Below are positions 25,223 through 36,380 of a stretch of DNA of 64,000 bases, one piece after another. The DNA is taken from the NCBI GenBank assembly GCA_013397865.1, contig VZTI01004615.1, forward strand, positions 248,001 through 312,000, read 5' to 3'. The translations under genes were made by a program, and so were the position numbers. How positions within the stretch are numbered: position 1 is the first letter of the stretch; the number at the start of each line of letters is the position of its first letter. Below the pieces are notes generated by a model that saw only the letters and a list, made by a program, of their open reading frames with translations, ran no database searches and had not been told where the DNA came from. The stretch is from Struthidea cinerea. Taxonomy: Eukaryota; Chordata; Aves; Passeriformes; Corcoracidae.

Positions 25223-28200
25223 AGGATTAGTTTCAATATTGGTATTAATAATTGTAACACTAAAAGCAAAGAAGCAGAAGACACATTTCAAAATGCAAAA
25301 TGAAATGCTTAAGCCTTGCTAATATGAAACATTTATTTAGAATATGGGAAAATGGAAGAGTTTCAGATAAAAGTTTTTGTGCAGTGGAGCATAATTTCCT
25401 CTAAACTCCCAGTGATAAAATTCAGATTGACTGGAGAGGAAAGTTAGATTCAAACTGTGTCATTGTGACGGCATGTTTATATTTAGCTGTTTGCTGTACT
25501 AAATATTTATGCTCTGTAGAGAAAAAAGGATAGCTGTCATAATTATTTTTAGTTCCATTTTTTGTATTGTTGATTTGGGCTTTTCATGTGGGCAGTTCAT
25601 TTTGATTAGGAGTAATTTTATTCACATACATTATATGAGTAATTTCAGCTTATTTTTATCTTGATAAGCTAGAAGTGCTTCCGTATTTTACATGGAGTGT
25701 TAACATCTGAGGATACTGTCCCTTTCTATAGCTCAGCAGCGGTTAAGAAATATCTCTCATCATAAAAGTAATAAAAATATTTTTGTTCTTACAAAATTCT
25801 GTCACTTTGGAAATGATGGAACTGTTATTTCTACATTTAAGAAAAAGCTGATTTTTGTGCAACTAGTGTTCAACATTTAATCTATTCAGAAAAGGTCCAA
25901 GATTAGATAAATTGTAAAGTATCATCAATAAGGTTTTACAGTATAAGAAATAGCCCTTTCATGCATTAAAGTGATGGGAAAAAAATATTTTTCTGCCTAC
26001 CTTTGTTATATTGTTTGTTGCTTAGTGCATTGAGAGATTAAGGTGGAAGTAGGGAAACTAAGTGGGCACTACATGTTGAATACAGTCTCAGCTCTTTGTT
26101 TCCAAATTACCTCTTATATGAAATTTGTAGATGGAAGTCTGTGCTTCTTGAGATTATGACATAATTTGACAGGATCATTATGGAAAATTGTATATTACTT
26201 GAAAATAGCTAAGTGCTTGCTTGACATAAGTAGCTAGAAATGTTAGGCAGCAAGCTGAACTTTATTTGAACTATATGGGTATGTTTAAGTGAAAGAAGGA
26301 TCATAGTGAAACCTGGAGTAACAATCTAATAATAGTTAGAATAGACTAAGCTGTAGCTTAAATACTCCTTTAAAAGTAATAGATAGAGTGAGCAGCTCAC
26401 AGACTGTGGTGCATAAATTGTAACAACCCTATTATAACATGTACTACAGAACTGATGGAAACCCCCACTGAAAGCAGCCTAAGAGAAGATGACCATGTGA
26501 TGACCCCTTGGTAATGAAAGAGCAAACCAACGAAGAGTGAGAAGACCCCAGATCCTAATATTGCTATTGGTCCAGACTGTTGCATGACGGATGGGGAGTT
26601 TAGATTGTAAGAGTATAATTGCTGATGGATTTCTTTGTTCTGGGTCCCTCTTTTGAGGCACCTTGCTTGAGCTACCAGATAACATAATTGATCTGTGCCA
26701 ATAAATCTATCTGGTGGAGGTGAGAACCTAGTGTCAAAAATCTCTGTAACAATCATAATGGTGCATATGAGCAACTATAGACATGCTGGGCACACTATGA
26801 CAAGCTTTATTACCATCTTATCATATTCCACTTACATTTGCAGTGAGGCCCAGGAAGGCACAGTGCCATTGCTGGAAGAGTACACGTGATTTACCATCTG
26901 TAGGCATCCTCTAAGAGCAGTACTAGTATTTGAAATTTACAGCATTTTTCTAGCAGTCTGGTTAGACCATGCTAAAGCGTCAAGTAATTACAAAAAAAAA
27001 AAAAAATATTTATTGCTGGTAGGTGACTCAGATCCTACATTTCAGCACTGGCTGTATGCATTTAAACCATCGGCATACAGTGGGCTTCAAGCTACTTTCC
27101 AGCCTGCCCTGGATTCTCAGAAGTCCTTGGGATTGATGTTACCTTTGCTGAGTTGAATGTGAAACACAATGCAAAATCTTACTTTTTAACATACATTATA
27201 CTTTTACCATTATCACAATAACACACTAAAACAAGAAAGGTTAAAGCAAAATTTTGCAATAAAGCTGTCTTTATTCATGCATGCCGTAGATACAGAGGCT
27301 GTAATAACCAGAAAGAAATAGGTGAATCCAAGCAATTGAGACTTCTTCAAACAGAACAATAAGTCATTGAAGTATTTAGTCTTTTTGGTTTTATTATTAT
27401 TATGAAAATTTCAGAATTTGACAGGTGGATCCATTGTGCAAGACCATAGTGAACCATTTCTTTAGCAATTTGGTTAAAAAAATAATTTTTTTTTCTCTAG
27501 TTAGTTGAGGTACTACAAATTCTTGGACGCAATTTTGCTCAGAGCAGTACCGCATAGAAAGAATAAGTTAGCAAGCCGAACAGCAGAAATAAAGTCTAGC
27601 AAGCAAGATAAAGAAACTAATATTTTTGCCTTTCAGAATTAGAAAGTATTCACCAAACCCGTATTTTTCTTATCGAGAAATACTTGCTATGTGTGCATTC
27701 ATGACCTATAAGGAAAACTTTTTTAACTGGAAAAAACCCAGTTAATTAATGGAAATAATATTAATGGAAATAATTCTTTGGGAAATAATTAACATTTTCA
27801 ACACACAGAAAGTGCTAGTGTTGCAAATTAATAAGCTGTTTTGTAATTAAATGTTACTACTGGTATAAGGAAATAGATGAATGCTAACCTGTATAAATCA
27901 TGAGGCAAGAATGCCCATCTTCATTAACAGTCTGACCAAGGACTAAAAGCAACACAAAAACAAATTTGAAAGCAAAATACCCAGAACCAAAACCTAATTA
28001 CTTGTACTTTAAAAAATATAGGTAGTAACACTTACACTTTTGCAAAATTTTCAAGGTTTTCTTTCTTCTTTGAAGAAGTCTCCTAAGAAGAAAATATTTC
28101 TCCTCTTACCTAAAACAATCCCCTCTTGCTGATTAACATTGCAACATCAGGAAACAGAAGGCAGCTCTTGTAAACACAAGAAGTCAGAGCATAAAGGTAC

Positions 28201-28460
28201 CAAGTCTTAGCTGGTAGAAAAAAGTCAAAATTGAAAAACCAAATTACAGTCCACACTGTAGTTTAGAAGTTCTAGAAAACTCCATAGGACTCTCTGAAAG
28301 GCATGCATGTATGTAGAATCACTAGATTATATTTTCCCAAACAATAAATGAAACGAGGTATCATGTAGGAGGTTGTTATAATGATCAGTAAAATGCTGTT
28401 AATTTCACTTAGTAGTGAACTGTAAAGTTACTGCCTGTATAGCCTTTAATTATATTTTCA
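25223..28460. other. Unannotated AT-rich stretch
   Basis: No gene recognised. It contains a doubtful LTR-like block (26306-26751, listed separately), an A14 run near 26992-27005 and a short local duplication near 27743-27790. Confidence 0.5.
26306..26751 (+). mobile_element. Possible LTR-like block (doubtful)
   Basis: This segment ends in ACA and has an AATAAA at 26700-26705 with a TATA-like TATAAT about 90 bp upstream, the order expected in an LTR. The hexamer ATCATA occurs at 26300-26305 and again at 26752-26757, which could be a target duplication, but the left copy is followed by G before TG, so the boundary is imperfect. The 125-codon minus-strand frame inside (26397-26774) has two hydrophobic stretches but no recognised family. 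Chance is a real alternative. Confidence 0.3.
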
Positions 28461-28692
28461 GAATCACAGAATGGTTGAGGTTGGAAGGAACCTCTGGATG
28501 GAGTCTTGTTCCATCCCCCTGTTCAAGTAGGTTCACCTAGAATAGGTTAAACAGGACCATGTTCAGATGGCTCTTCAATATCTTCAAGGATGGAGACTAC
28601 ACAACCTGCCTGGCCAACCTATGCCTGTTCTTGGCTACCCCCACAGTGCAAAAGTGTCTTCTGACATTCAGATGTAATCTACAGTGTTTTAC
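28461..28692 (-). mobile_element. CR1 LINE, minus strand, 3' segment
   Basis: On the plus strand it begins 'aatcacagaatggttgaggt', the inverted end of CR1, followed by 'aaggatggagactacacaac' and 'ttctgacattcagatg'. It is cut at 28692 by an inserted LTR and continues at 29057. The 3' part is well preserved. Confidence 0.92.
28687..28692. repeat. Target-site duplication TTTTAC, left copy
   Basis: TTTTAC precedes the LTR TG and recurs exactly at 29051-29056 after the LTR CA. Confidence 0.92.
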
Positions 28693-28972
28693 TGTGGGGA
28701 GAGATAAGATGGAATTGAGTTATGGGTTGTGGGATGCACCTGTGGAATGCCACAGCAGCAGAGAGAAGCTTGTCTCCTCCACCTTGCGGGGAGGAAATGC
28801 CACACGGCAGAGCCCTGCAGAGAGAAGCCTGCCAGAAGCTGCCTGAGGGGTGGGCAGTGTGTGATCACCCCCATAAAAGGACAGTAAGAAAGTGTGTTAC
28901 TGACATGGCAATGTGTGACAGGTCACTTACTGAAAAATACCATATAAGGAAATACTGGATCTTGAAGAAATG

Positions 28973-28979
28973 TATAAAA
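28973..28979 (+). promoter_or_regulatory. TATA box of nested solo LTR
   Basis: TATAAAA about 17 bp before the LTR AATAAA, in the expected position for an LTR with a short R region. Confidence 0.65.
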
Positions 28980-28995
28980 CCAGCTCGTTTCTTTG

Positions 28996-29001
28996 AATAA
29001 A
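28996..29001 (+). terminator. LTR polyadenylation signal AATAAA
   Basis: AATAAA directly downstream of the LTR TATA box and about 50 bp before the LTR end. Confidence 0.65.
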
Positions 29002-29050
29002 CATCTCAGCTTCCCTGCTGGTCTGAGTCCATGCCTCAGTCATTATGTCA

Positions 29051-29602
29051 TTTTACTTTGTGCCAATTGCCTCTGATCCAGTCACTGGGAACCACTGAAA
29101 GAGCCTAGGAGTGTATTTTGCCCTCCTTCCAAGTATTTGTATACATTGATGAGAGCCTTTCTGGGCCTTTTCATTTCCAGAATGAATAGTCCGAGCTGTC
29201 TCAGCCTTCATAGGAGGGATGCTCCAGATGGTTAATAATCTTCATGGTCCTTCACTAGACAGTCTCCTGTGTCTTTCTTTTACTGAGGATTCAGGTACAC
29301 AACATTTCAGGTTTGGCCTAATCAGTGCTAAGTAAAGGGGAGGGATCACCTCCCTTGGTGTGTTGACAATGCTCTTCCTAATACAGCCAAGGGTACAATT
29401 AGCTGCCTTTGACTAAATGGCACATTGGTGGCTCATGTTCACCTTTGTGCCCACCAGCACCCCAAGGTCCTTCCAGCCTTTTCAGCTGTGAGCCTCCAGC
29501 ATATACTGGTACCTGGTGTTGTTCCCCGGGTGCGGGACTTCGCAATTCTCCTTTTTTGAACTTCATGATGTTCCCGTAAGCCCAATTCTCCAGTCTGTAT
29601 TT
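29051..29602 (-). mobile_element. CR1 LINE, minus strand, continuation after LTR
   Basis: The CR1 resumes at 'tttgtgccaattgcctctga' (29053-29072) and runs through 'gagcctttctgggcc', 'tcaggtttggcctaatcag', 'ccagcaccccaaggtcc' and 'cttcatgatgttcccgtaag'. These are inverted CR1 blocks progressively further 5' in the element. Similarity ends near 29602, the 5' truncation point. Together with 28461-28692 this is about 780 bp of CR1. The first six bases are the right copy of the LTR target duplication. Open frames on both strands are remnants or shadows. Confidence 0.88.
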
Positions 29603-32600
29603 CTGGTGTATATATTTTATTATACACTGGCACAAAACCCAACCAGCCAACCAAAATTTGATCCAATCTTCTTGTTTCGGGTTATTCAAAGAATTAGTGT
29701 ATGTGGTTCCTTTCTCATGCGCTACATAGAAAGAATGAAGTGAAAGTATGTTTAAAACACATTTTTGAATCTCCTAAATATAAATTTCCAAACTAGCATT
29801 TGTTATTGTTTCAAGATATTCACAGTGAATATCTTAACAGTGATATATTTAATCATATAGATTTTAAGAAAACTACATAGCCACAGTATAGGGGTCTTAA
29901 AATGGATTGTGTGTAAAAGTGCCTCTATTGCAGCTTCTGTGATCCTTACTGCCACAGCAGAATTGAATGTTCAATATATTATACTAAGGTCTGGGAAAGC
30001 TACCCAAATGATAAGTAAACAAACACACATGACAAAAAAAGTTATTGTACCATTGAATGCAGTCTGGTTCTCTGTTGGTGAGACAGATATTGAATTATTT
30101 ATAATAATACTGAATAGGATCACAATGAATACAAGATGGTATAATTTATGCAAGTGATGAAGCCATAATCATATGCAGCCTCTTCCCAGCACCATGCAAT
30201 TAAATTATTACTGAGGATGCTATTGCGTAGTCCAAGTCTTTAAGCAAGACTTGTGCTTAAAGGTGATCAAAAGAGAAAAAGAGATGCTGTGTAAAATTTA
30301 ATTTTCAAAGACTTAGTAGATCAAACATTCTTTACCACTTTACAGGCTAAATAAAAATTTTAAGAATCCATATCAAGAACAAATCTGGATCAGGTATCAT
30401 TAAAAAAGTCTTTAAAACTTTAATATCAATTACGTATCATATGTTTGAGCACTGTCAGTCAAGAAAATTTTTTTTTTCTTTAATACAGTTGACATAATTC
30501 TAAACTTTTCAAACTTAAGTAAAATATTTGGGCTTTTCTTAAAAGCATGGTGGCTGATAGCAATTTACTTCAGCCACTAAAGAACAATTATCTGTCAAAG
30601 AACACACTTCCTCTAATGAAGGTTTGTAATTTTTTCATATGCTCATTCTTCTGTGAGCCACTTTTAGCACTGAAATAATTTATTCAATTTTAAAAGATCC
30701 ATTAATGTTCACAAACACACAGTTAAAAGACTATTACCTTCAAAGCAGTGAAATAGGTTGCAATTTTTTAGGTCTTCCTTCTGAAAACAGGTACCTTTTG
30801 CCCTTAAAATTCTGTATAGGTATTCAGTAAATATCCACCCACTATTTATTATGATGAAAACACTCAGAATACAAAATATTAGACACAGAATTTCAGTGAT
30901 GTACACAACCTACCATCCAACAAACTGAAAACTTCTTGTGCTTAAAACCTTTTGAACTCACTCCAATCTTTATGCATTAGCAGTTGAACCCACTCTTAAA
31001 TCAGAATTTATGTGACTGAGAAGTAAACAGTCAAACACAAAACTCTGAACCTTAATACTTGGCAGAACTGAATTGAAATTTATTTTTTTAAAGGTATATA
31101 CATAGACAAATTGAAGACAAGAAAGACAAAAAAAAAGGATTCATAGCCATGGACCATAAAGAACTCATAGCCGATGGAATAAGAGTACTGTGAAGAATAG
31201 AAATAACCCTTTCATGTAGTTGTGTCAAAGTCTAGAAGTGGGAATTTGGAATAATTTCTAAAGGTATGGTGGAAACAGAATAGGGGCAAGGCAGGTACTG
31301 TGTCAAGCTGAACTTGGGAGCATGGAAAACGGGGCTTGCAGTGAACAGAAGGATTTAGTTGAGGCATGGTTTGGAGATTGATAAACAGCATGAAAAGTAT
31401 ACATATCTATGAGTGGGATCAACCATCCCTGGGTTGCAGTCATTCAACCCAGCTGCAGCCATAGATGTTTTGTCTGTATAAGGCTCATGCAATATGCATG
31501 TCAGAAAATGACGAAGACAGATACCTCAAAATCTAGTACTAACTTCTTGTACCCAGCTTTCCATTGAAATAGGAAATGATAAATATGAGGGGGAAAAAAT
31601 GTTTTGAGAACTGAATTATGTTAATAGAAAGCTGACTTAAGTAAATACATTCCAGCATAAAGTCAATCCCAATGAAATAACCTTTGACTACTTAAAGTGT
31701 TTGATCCTTTTTCTCTGCCATGAAGCTGAGGACCTTTCCTTCTCTCAGATACTATGATAAATACATTTGAAGTTTTGAAATTTCTTCATATTTTCAATTG
31801 ATTTTTGGTTTTTTTCTCCTGGATTTCTCTTTAGCAGAAGAAAATAAATACTATGTTTCATAAGCTGTGTACAAAATGATTGCATTTACTTGGTCTTCCA
31901 GTTAGATGCTTTAGATGCTTAATCATTTGACTACATTTGTAAAGATAAATTACATGTTTAGAAATCAGGCTGCAGATGTGTTTATGTGAATGTCACATCA
32001 TTCATTTTCTTTTGAAGACTATAAGTCACTGAGGTAAAGTGAAGCTGAAAACTTCTGCAGTGCACTATGAGAACTTACAGAAAACCTAATAATGTCTTAT
32101 CTAGTGTAGTTAGAAAATCAATTGATAATGAAAAACTCAGCATTCAGTTTTCTGCACACAGCATGTTATTCAACACAATATTATTCTAAAATTGAAGCAA
32201 ATTTTGTCAGAAAATGATACAAAAATAACATTCTCTGAACAGGTAAGGAGAGTAAATGTATTCCCTTAATAAATGGAAAATTCATTATCTTTATTTATCC
32301 TTAAACATATATTTTAAATTTTTCATTAATTGTTTTTAATACAGAGGTTGTATTTTTTTCTAAATTTCAGCTGCACAGGATGGTTAAGCACATTTCCAGA
32401 TACACATTTACAGAAACCACATTTACAGATCCAAAATTAAGATAAACATTAGGGAAGAAAACAGTTTCAATTTGCAATCAGTTTGTTACTGGCTTAAAAA
32501 GTAGTTAGGCTGGTGTCACCAGTGCCTTTTTAGTTCACAAAAAATGCAAAATATTACATACTCAGTTTAACTGCCTTTCCTTCAGAAATTAGAAATACCA

Positions 32601-33511
32601 CTACTTCATTTCACAGAAGGATGAAATTTGGAAAAATAAAGCCATGGGGAGCCCCGAGAGTAAAGAGTGTCAAATATAATCCCGTCTAAAAAATACCAAC
32701 ATTATTTTTAGGAAATAAAATCCTAAAATTGAGAGAAAGAGTCAGAGATTAATAAAAAAGTTTTCCTTGGTTGTGATGAATCCTGATTTAAAAACAAATC
32801 AGGAAATTGGTCTATTCTGCTATGCAAATTTACACAAGAATCATTGAAGACTTTTGTGTGTCATTCCTAAGAAGAGGAGAAGCCACAGACTGACAGTCCT
32901 AGATAGAGTGTTTACTTCCATAGTATCTTTTCCCCTCAATTTTTCTGTAAAGCCTAAAAAACTTTAAACTTTTTTAGGTTGACTTATCATTGGCCACGAA
33001 GATTTAGATAAAGCAGCCTTGTTGGAAAGACTATGTAACAGACTAGATATATATTTGGAGAGCTGTGATCTTCAGTTCAAATTGTCTAAATAAGTGACTG
33101 TTTTTCCTGCACAGCCATTTTGCTTCTTGAATGGTAACACTCTTGTTTTTATATAACTTTACAGAACAGCTGTTACACATGCACACTGCCAAAATGCACA
33201 GACATACACTTAGATGTCAAATCAAGTCGGCCACCATGAAGGTTAGGAAACAACAATAGATAAAGAGCAAGCATATATATTTTCTTATCATAACTTTATA
33301 AATTGAAATTTTTACAGCCCTGTTCTTCACAGCATAATATAAAAATCTGCAATGACTGCACATATCATTACCGAATTTTCACACTTTGAATTCAAGAGCT
33401 TTAAAATATATAAAGATGTTTCTGTTTCTGATCTTTAAAATACCCCAAAATAGCATTTTGTAAGTAACTTTTTTTCCAAGAAAATTCAGTTAAAGTGCAC
33501 AGAATAACAGG
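29603..33511. other. Unannotated AT-rich stretch
   Basis: No gene, LINE or LTR recognised. A 9-bp-stem inverted repeat lies at 32781-32804 (TCCTGATTT, 6-nt loop, AAATCAGGA). All open frames are below about 85 codons. Confidence 0.55.
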
Positions 33512-33516
33512 GAAGT
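33512..33516. repeat. Target-site duplication GAAGT, left copy
   Basis: GAAGT precedes the LTR TG and is repeated exactly at 34084-34088. A 5-bp duplication is usual for ERVL-like and some other groups. Confidence 0.9.
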
Positions 33517-34083
33517 TGTCCTGGGTTGCAGTGTATTCTATTACCATCCTCATGAGCTGTTGAAGAGGTGGGGCAGTGTTTTCCTTGCCTCCTCCCTCCG
33601 GACTATCTTTCTGTTAATGGCCCATCAATGCTCTGCCTCATGACTCAAAGATAACTCCCTCCCATTCTGCTATTGAGCCCAATCATCACCTGGCCTCATG
33701 ACGCATCATCCCATTGTGAGATGCTCCACCCAGAGGGTGGAACCAAGCATTCCATCCCGGATGTAATCTGAGATTCTGAACACCACACACAACCCTTTCC
33801 ACTGGAGGACAGGAGTTATATAGCCACTACTGGACCTTCCAAGGAAGAGCAGACCCTTCTACAGGATCACCACTTCAACAGAACCACATCCATCACTTCA
33901 GGAGGACTGCAGCCACCATCCTATTGGACTGCTACCACCACACTGACTAACAGGGTGTCAAGTTGTATCCTGACTCTGTCAGTTTAAACCAGTGTTTTCT
34001 GCCTTTTTTTTTTTTCTTAATTTCCCTATTAAATTGTTATTCTGACTTGGTGCCTCCCACTGGTTCGTTTTCAAACTAGTACA
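33517..34083 (+). mobile_element. Solo LTR, ERVL-like, 567 bp
   Basis: It starts TGTCCTGGGT and ends CTAGTACA, with perfect 5-bp GAAGT repeats on both sides. A TATA-like TATATA lies at 33817-33822 and an ATTAAA polyadenylation variant at 34028-34033, consistent with plus orientation. The TGTCCTGG start is shared with the LTR at 43772 and is widespread among avian ERVL-type LTRs. No internal retroviral sequence adjoins it, so it is a solo LTR. Confidence 0.9.
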
Positions 34084-34088
34084 GAAGT
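34084..34088. repeat. Target-site duplication GAAGT, right copy
   Basis: Exact copy of the pentamer at 33512-33516, directly after the LTR terminal CA. Confidence 0.9.
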
Positions 34089-35849
34089 ACAATGAGAAAT
34101 ATCATTCATATTATAAAATACTGAAAACAATTTAAAAGACTTCAATTCCAGAAAGGTTTTGGTTTTTTACTCTGGAAATATATCAATGTGAAAAATTACA
34201 TTGCTGTCTTATGTTTCCATTGCTTGAGCTATGCTCTTTTTGTCTATGGCAGCAGGATAAAATTGATAAAAAATAGGTTTTCATCAGTTTTGATTTTATT
34301 TTGTGTTTTGGAATATAAGAGATATATCTTTACCTTCCCAATTTGTATTTTATTTTTATGGTAGCATCTGAGATATATGCTTAAAGTAATCAAACCTGAT
34401 TAAGGACAGGTATTAAAAGTGCATTGAATACTTCTGGCTAGTGAACTGATGTCAGGCTTGCATAAATACCTCATTCCATAGGCCTGTGAGTGGGAAGTTA
34501 ACTTTCAGCAATGTGTCTGAGATCAAGCTTGATGAGTAAAGCCATCAGTTGTTTACAAACAGTTTCACATGTGGAATATTCATTGCTTGATTTGTCTTAT
34601 TTCCTTCTTTTTATGTACTCTATATTTTTAATCAGTCACTACTGAGTGTGAACAATTTTATCATGAAGATAGGACAGTACAATGTCTAACACTTGAGGTC
34701 TTTAGAGTAATATTAATTATAATACACAACATTTTAATTAAAAAATTTTTCTGAAGGAAAAACATGCTATATGCTCATGGTGTATAAGCCCTATAATTGC
34801 ATCATTTGAGGAAAGAGGACATGGATTATTTTAAAAGTTAGATGTGTTTTTGTTCTAAGTATATTATTCTATACTGAAGAAATACTGCTACATATTTTAT
34901 TCAAAGGTCTCCCTTTTATGTTTTCTTATCAAATATAGGATTAAGATAATATATCATTACTGGGGTTTGTTTCTTTGGTTTGGGTTTGACAGGATTATTT
35001 CATCCTGAAACCCTACAGGACTTTGGGATTCACAGTATGCTTTCAATGTCATGAATGAAGGCCAAACCCTACAGATGGGACATTAGTATTTACTAGATAC
35101 AATAAGATGGCTACAACTGCTACTACCACTACTACTACTACTACCACCACCAGTTCTAACAGGGCTAATACAACACTACCATATTGCACAGCACAGAAGA
35201 TGTGATTTCTGTCTTAACAAGGGCAATCCTTTTGGCTGCCTGAGGGAAGGATGGGACTGTGGTTAAAATGGTATGAAAATAAGGCCGCATGGACTCCAGA
35301 TGGAAAAAAGAAGAAATTATGAGCACAGGCAGGCCACTCCACCTTTGGGGAGATGCCCAGGGTGGTTCTACCTACCCTGCCGTCACCAACCTCCTGGGCT
35401 GGACCTTACCAGTGACAGCTCAAGCCTCAAGGACCATGGCAGGCTGAGGCCCTTGCTGGTGAAAGGGATAGGCACCAGCACCAGCATGTAGCTGTTTTTC
35501 TACAAAAATATGAACTGTAAAGTTTTTGAAGCTGTTCTGTTTTAATGTGTAATTTGGACTATTCAACTATTAAAATATTAATTGGGCTAGCCATAACTCC
35601 TTTACTCCCTGAGTTTGGCACATTCATTTTTTGAAGATAACAAGCTTTTGAGTCTTACAATGGTTCTCCCTGAGCTGCAGGTAAATCAGGGGAAGCAGAA
35701 ATCACTGACACCTGCAAAATGTTAAAGCAAGCTGAAACCAGCTCAGGTCACGGCACATCCTGAGAACCTGCATGACCGGTGCAGAGCTTTCTGCCTTTTA
35801 CTAAAACAACAAAAATCAGAGCTGCTGAACTAAAGAAAAAGCAAAATTA
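34089..35849. other. Unannotated stretch with CTA microsatellite and GC-richer islet
   Basis: No gene recognised. A short imperfect ACT/CTA trinucleotide run is at 35119-35151. The segment at about 35270-35490 is GC-richer than its surroundings and carries a 72-codon plus-strand frame (35273-35491) without a recognised domain; it might be a repeat or an old exon-like fragment, but nothing supports either. Confidence 0.45.
35119..35151. repeat. Imperfect CTA/CCA trinucleotide microsatellite
   Basis: A run of CTA units with interspersed CCA units. Confidence 0.8.
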
Positions 35850-36380
35850 TAGTCCCTGACCCAAAGAGTTTATTTTCTAAGAAAAGAAGAAATGGCAGAC
35901 AGATAAACAGGGAGATGGGAGACAAGCAGGGAAATGGTCAAATTGTCCCATTCAGCAGGATAGCAAGTGGTCCCAGTGCACCATCTGTCTATCTGTTTTC
36001 TACTCAGTTTTTGGTTTTGTTTGGTTTGTCTTGTTCTCTGTATGGACTGGGTTATGGGCCGCACAAACATATATTCTGAAATGAGATATGACAAAAAACT
36101 TAGAACAAGTCCTGGTTTAGTCCCAGGTGCTGTAGGGGACAAATCAACAGCATGCTTCCTTGAAGCTTTAATGGGTGGATGGGGGAGACTGGCTTCACTA
36201 AAGGACTGGAGGCACAAAGTGACATCTTAAAAGTCAATGTATTTAAATAGTATAAGTTTATGAGGGGAAGAAAAGTGCTGAAGGACCTTGAGAGAGGAGA
36301 GAAGCTATTTGTTGAATGTGACAGAAAATGGTGAGTCAGGAATGAAATGAGGAAGGTGACATTATCAAAACAGGTGCAAA
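35850..36380 (-). mobile_element. Probable ancient L2/CR1-group LINE 3' part, minus strand
   Basis: On the plus strand it opens 'tagtccctgacccaaagagt' and continues with 'acagataaacagggagatgg', 'gtcccagtgcaccatctg' and, further on, 'gctgaaggaccttgagagag' and 'ggaaggtgacattatc'. I recall the same order of blocks in an old interspersed repeat of reptile genomes whose opposite strand encodes the C-terminus of an L2/CR1-group LINE protein. The minus-strand frame at 35870-36217 (115 codons) lies in this area but is too decayed to prove homology. Boundaries are approximate. Confidence 0.5.

Larger units (their letters stand above)
28693..29050 (+). mobile_element. Solo LTR of an endogenous retrovirus, 358 bp, nested in CR1
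   Basis: It starts TGTGGGGAGA and ends TTATGTCA, with perfect 6-bp direct repeats outside. TATAAAA (28973-28979) and AATAAA (28996-29001) lie only about 17 bp apart, leaving a very short R region as in avian alpharetrovirus-type LTRs. Removing the LTR and one TTTTAC copy rejoins the CR1 into '...gtgttttactttgtgcc...', which fits the CR1 reading across the join. That proves both the boundaries and the order of events: CR1 first, retrovirus later. No internal retroviral sequence remains. Confidence 0.92.
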
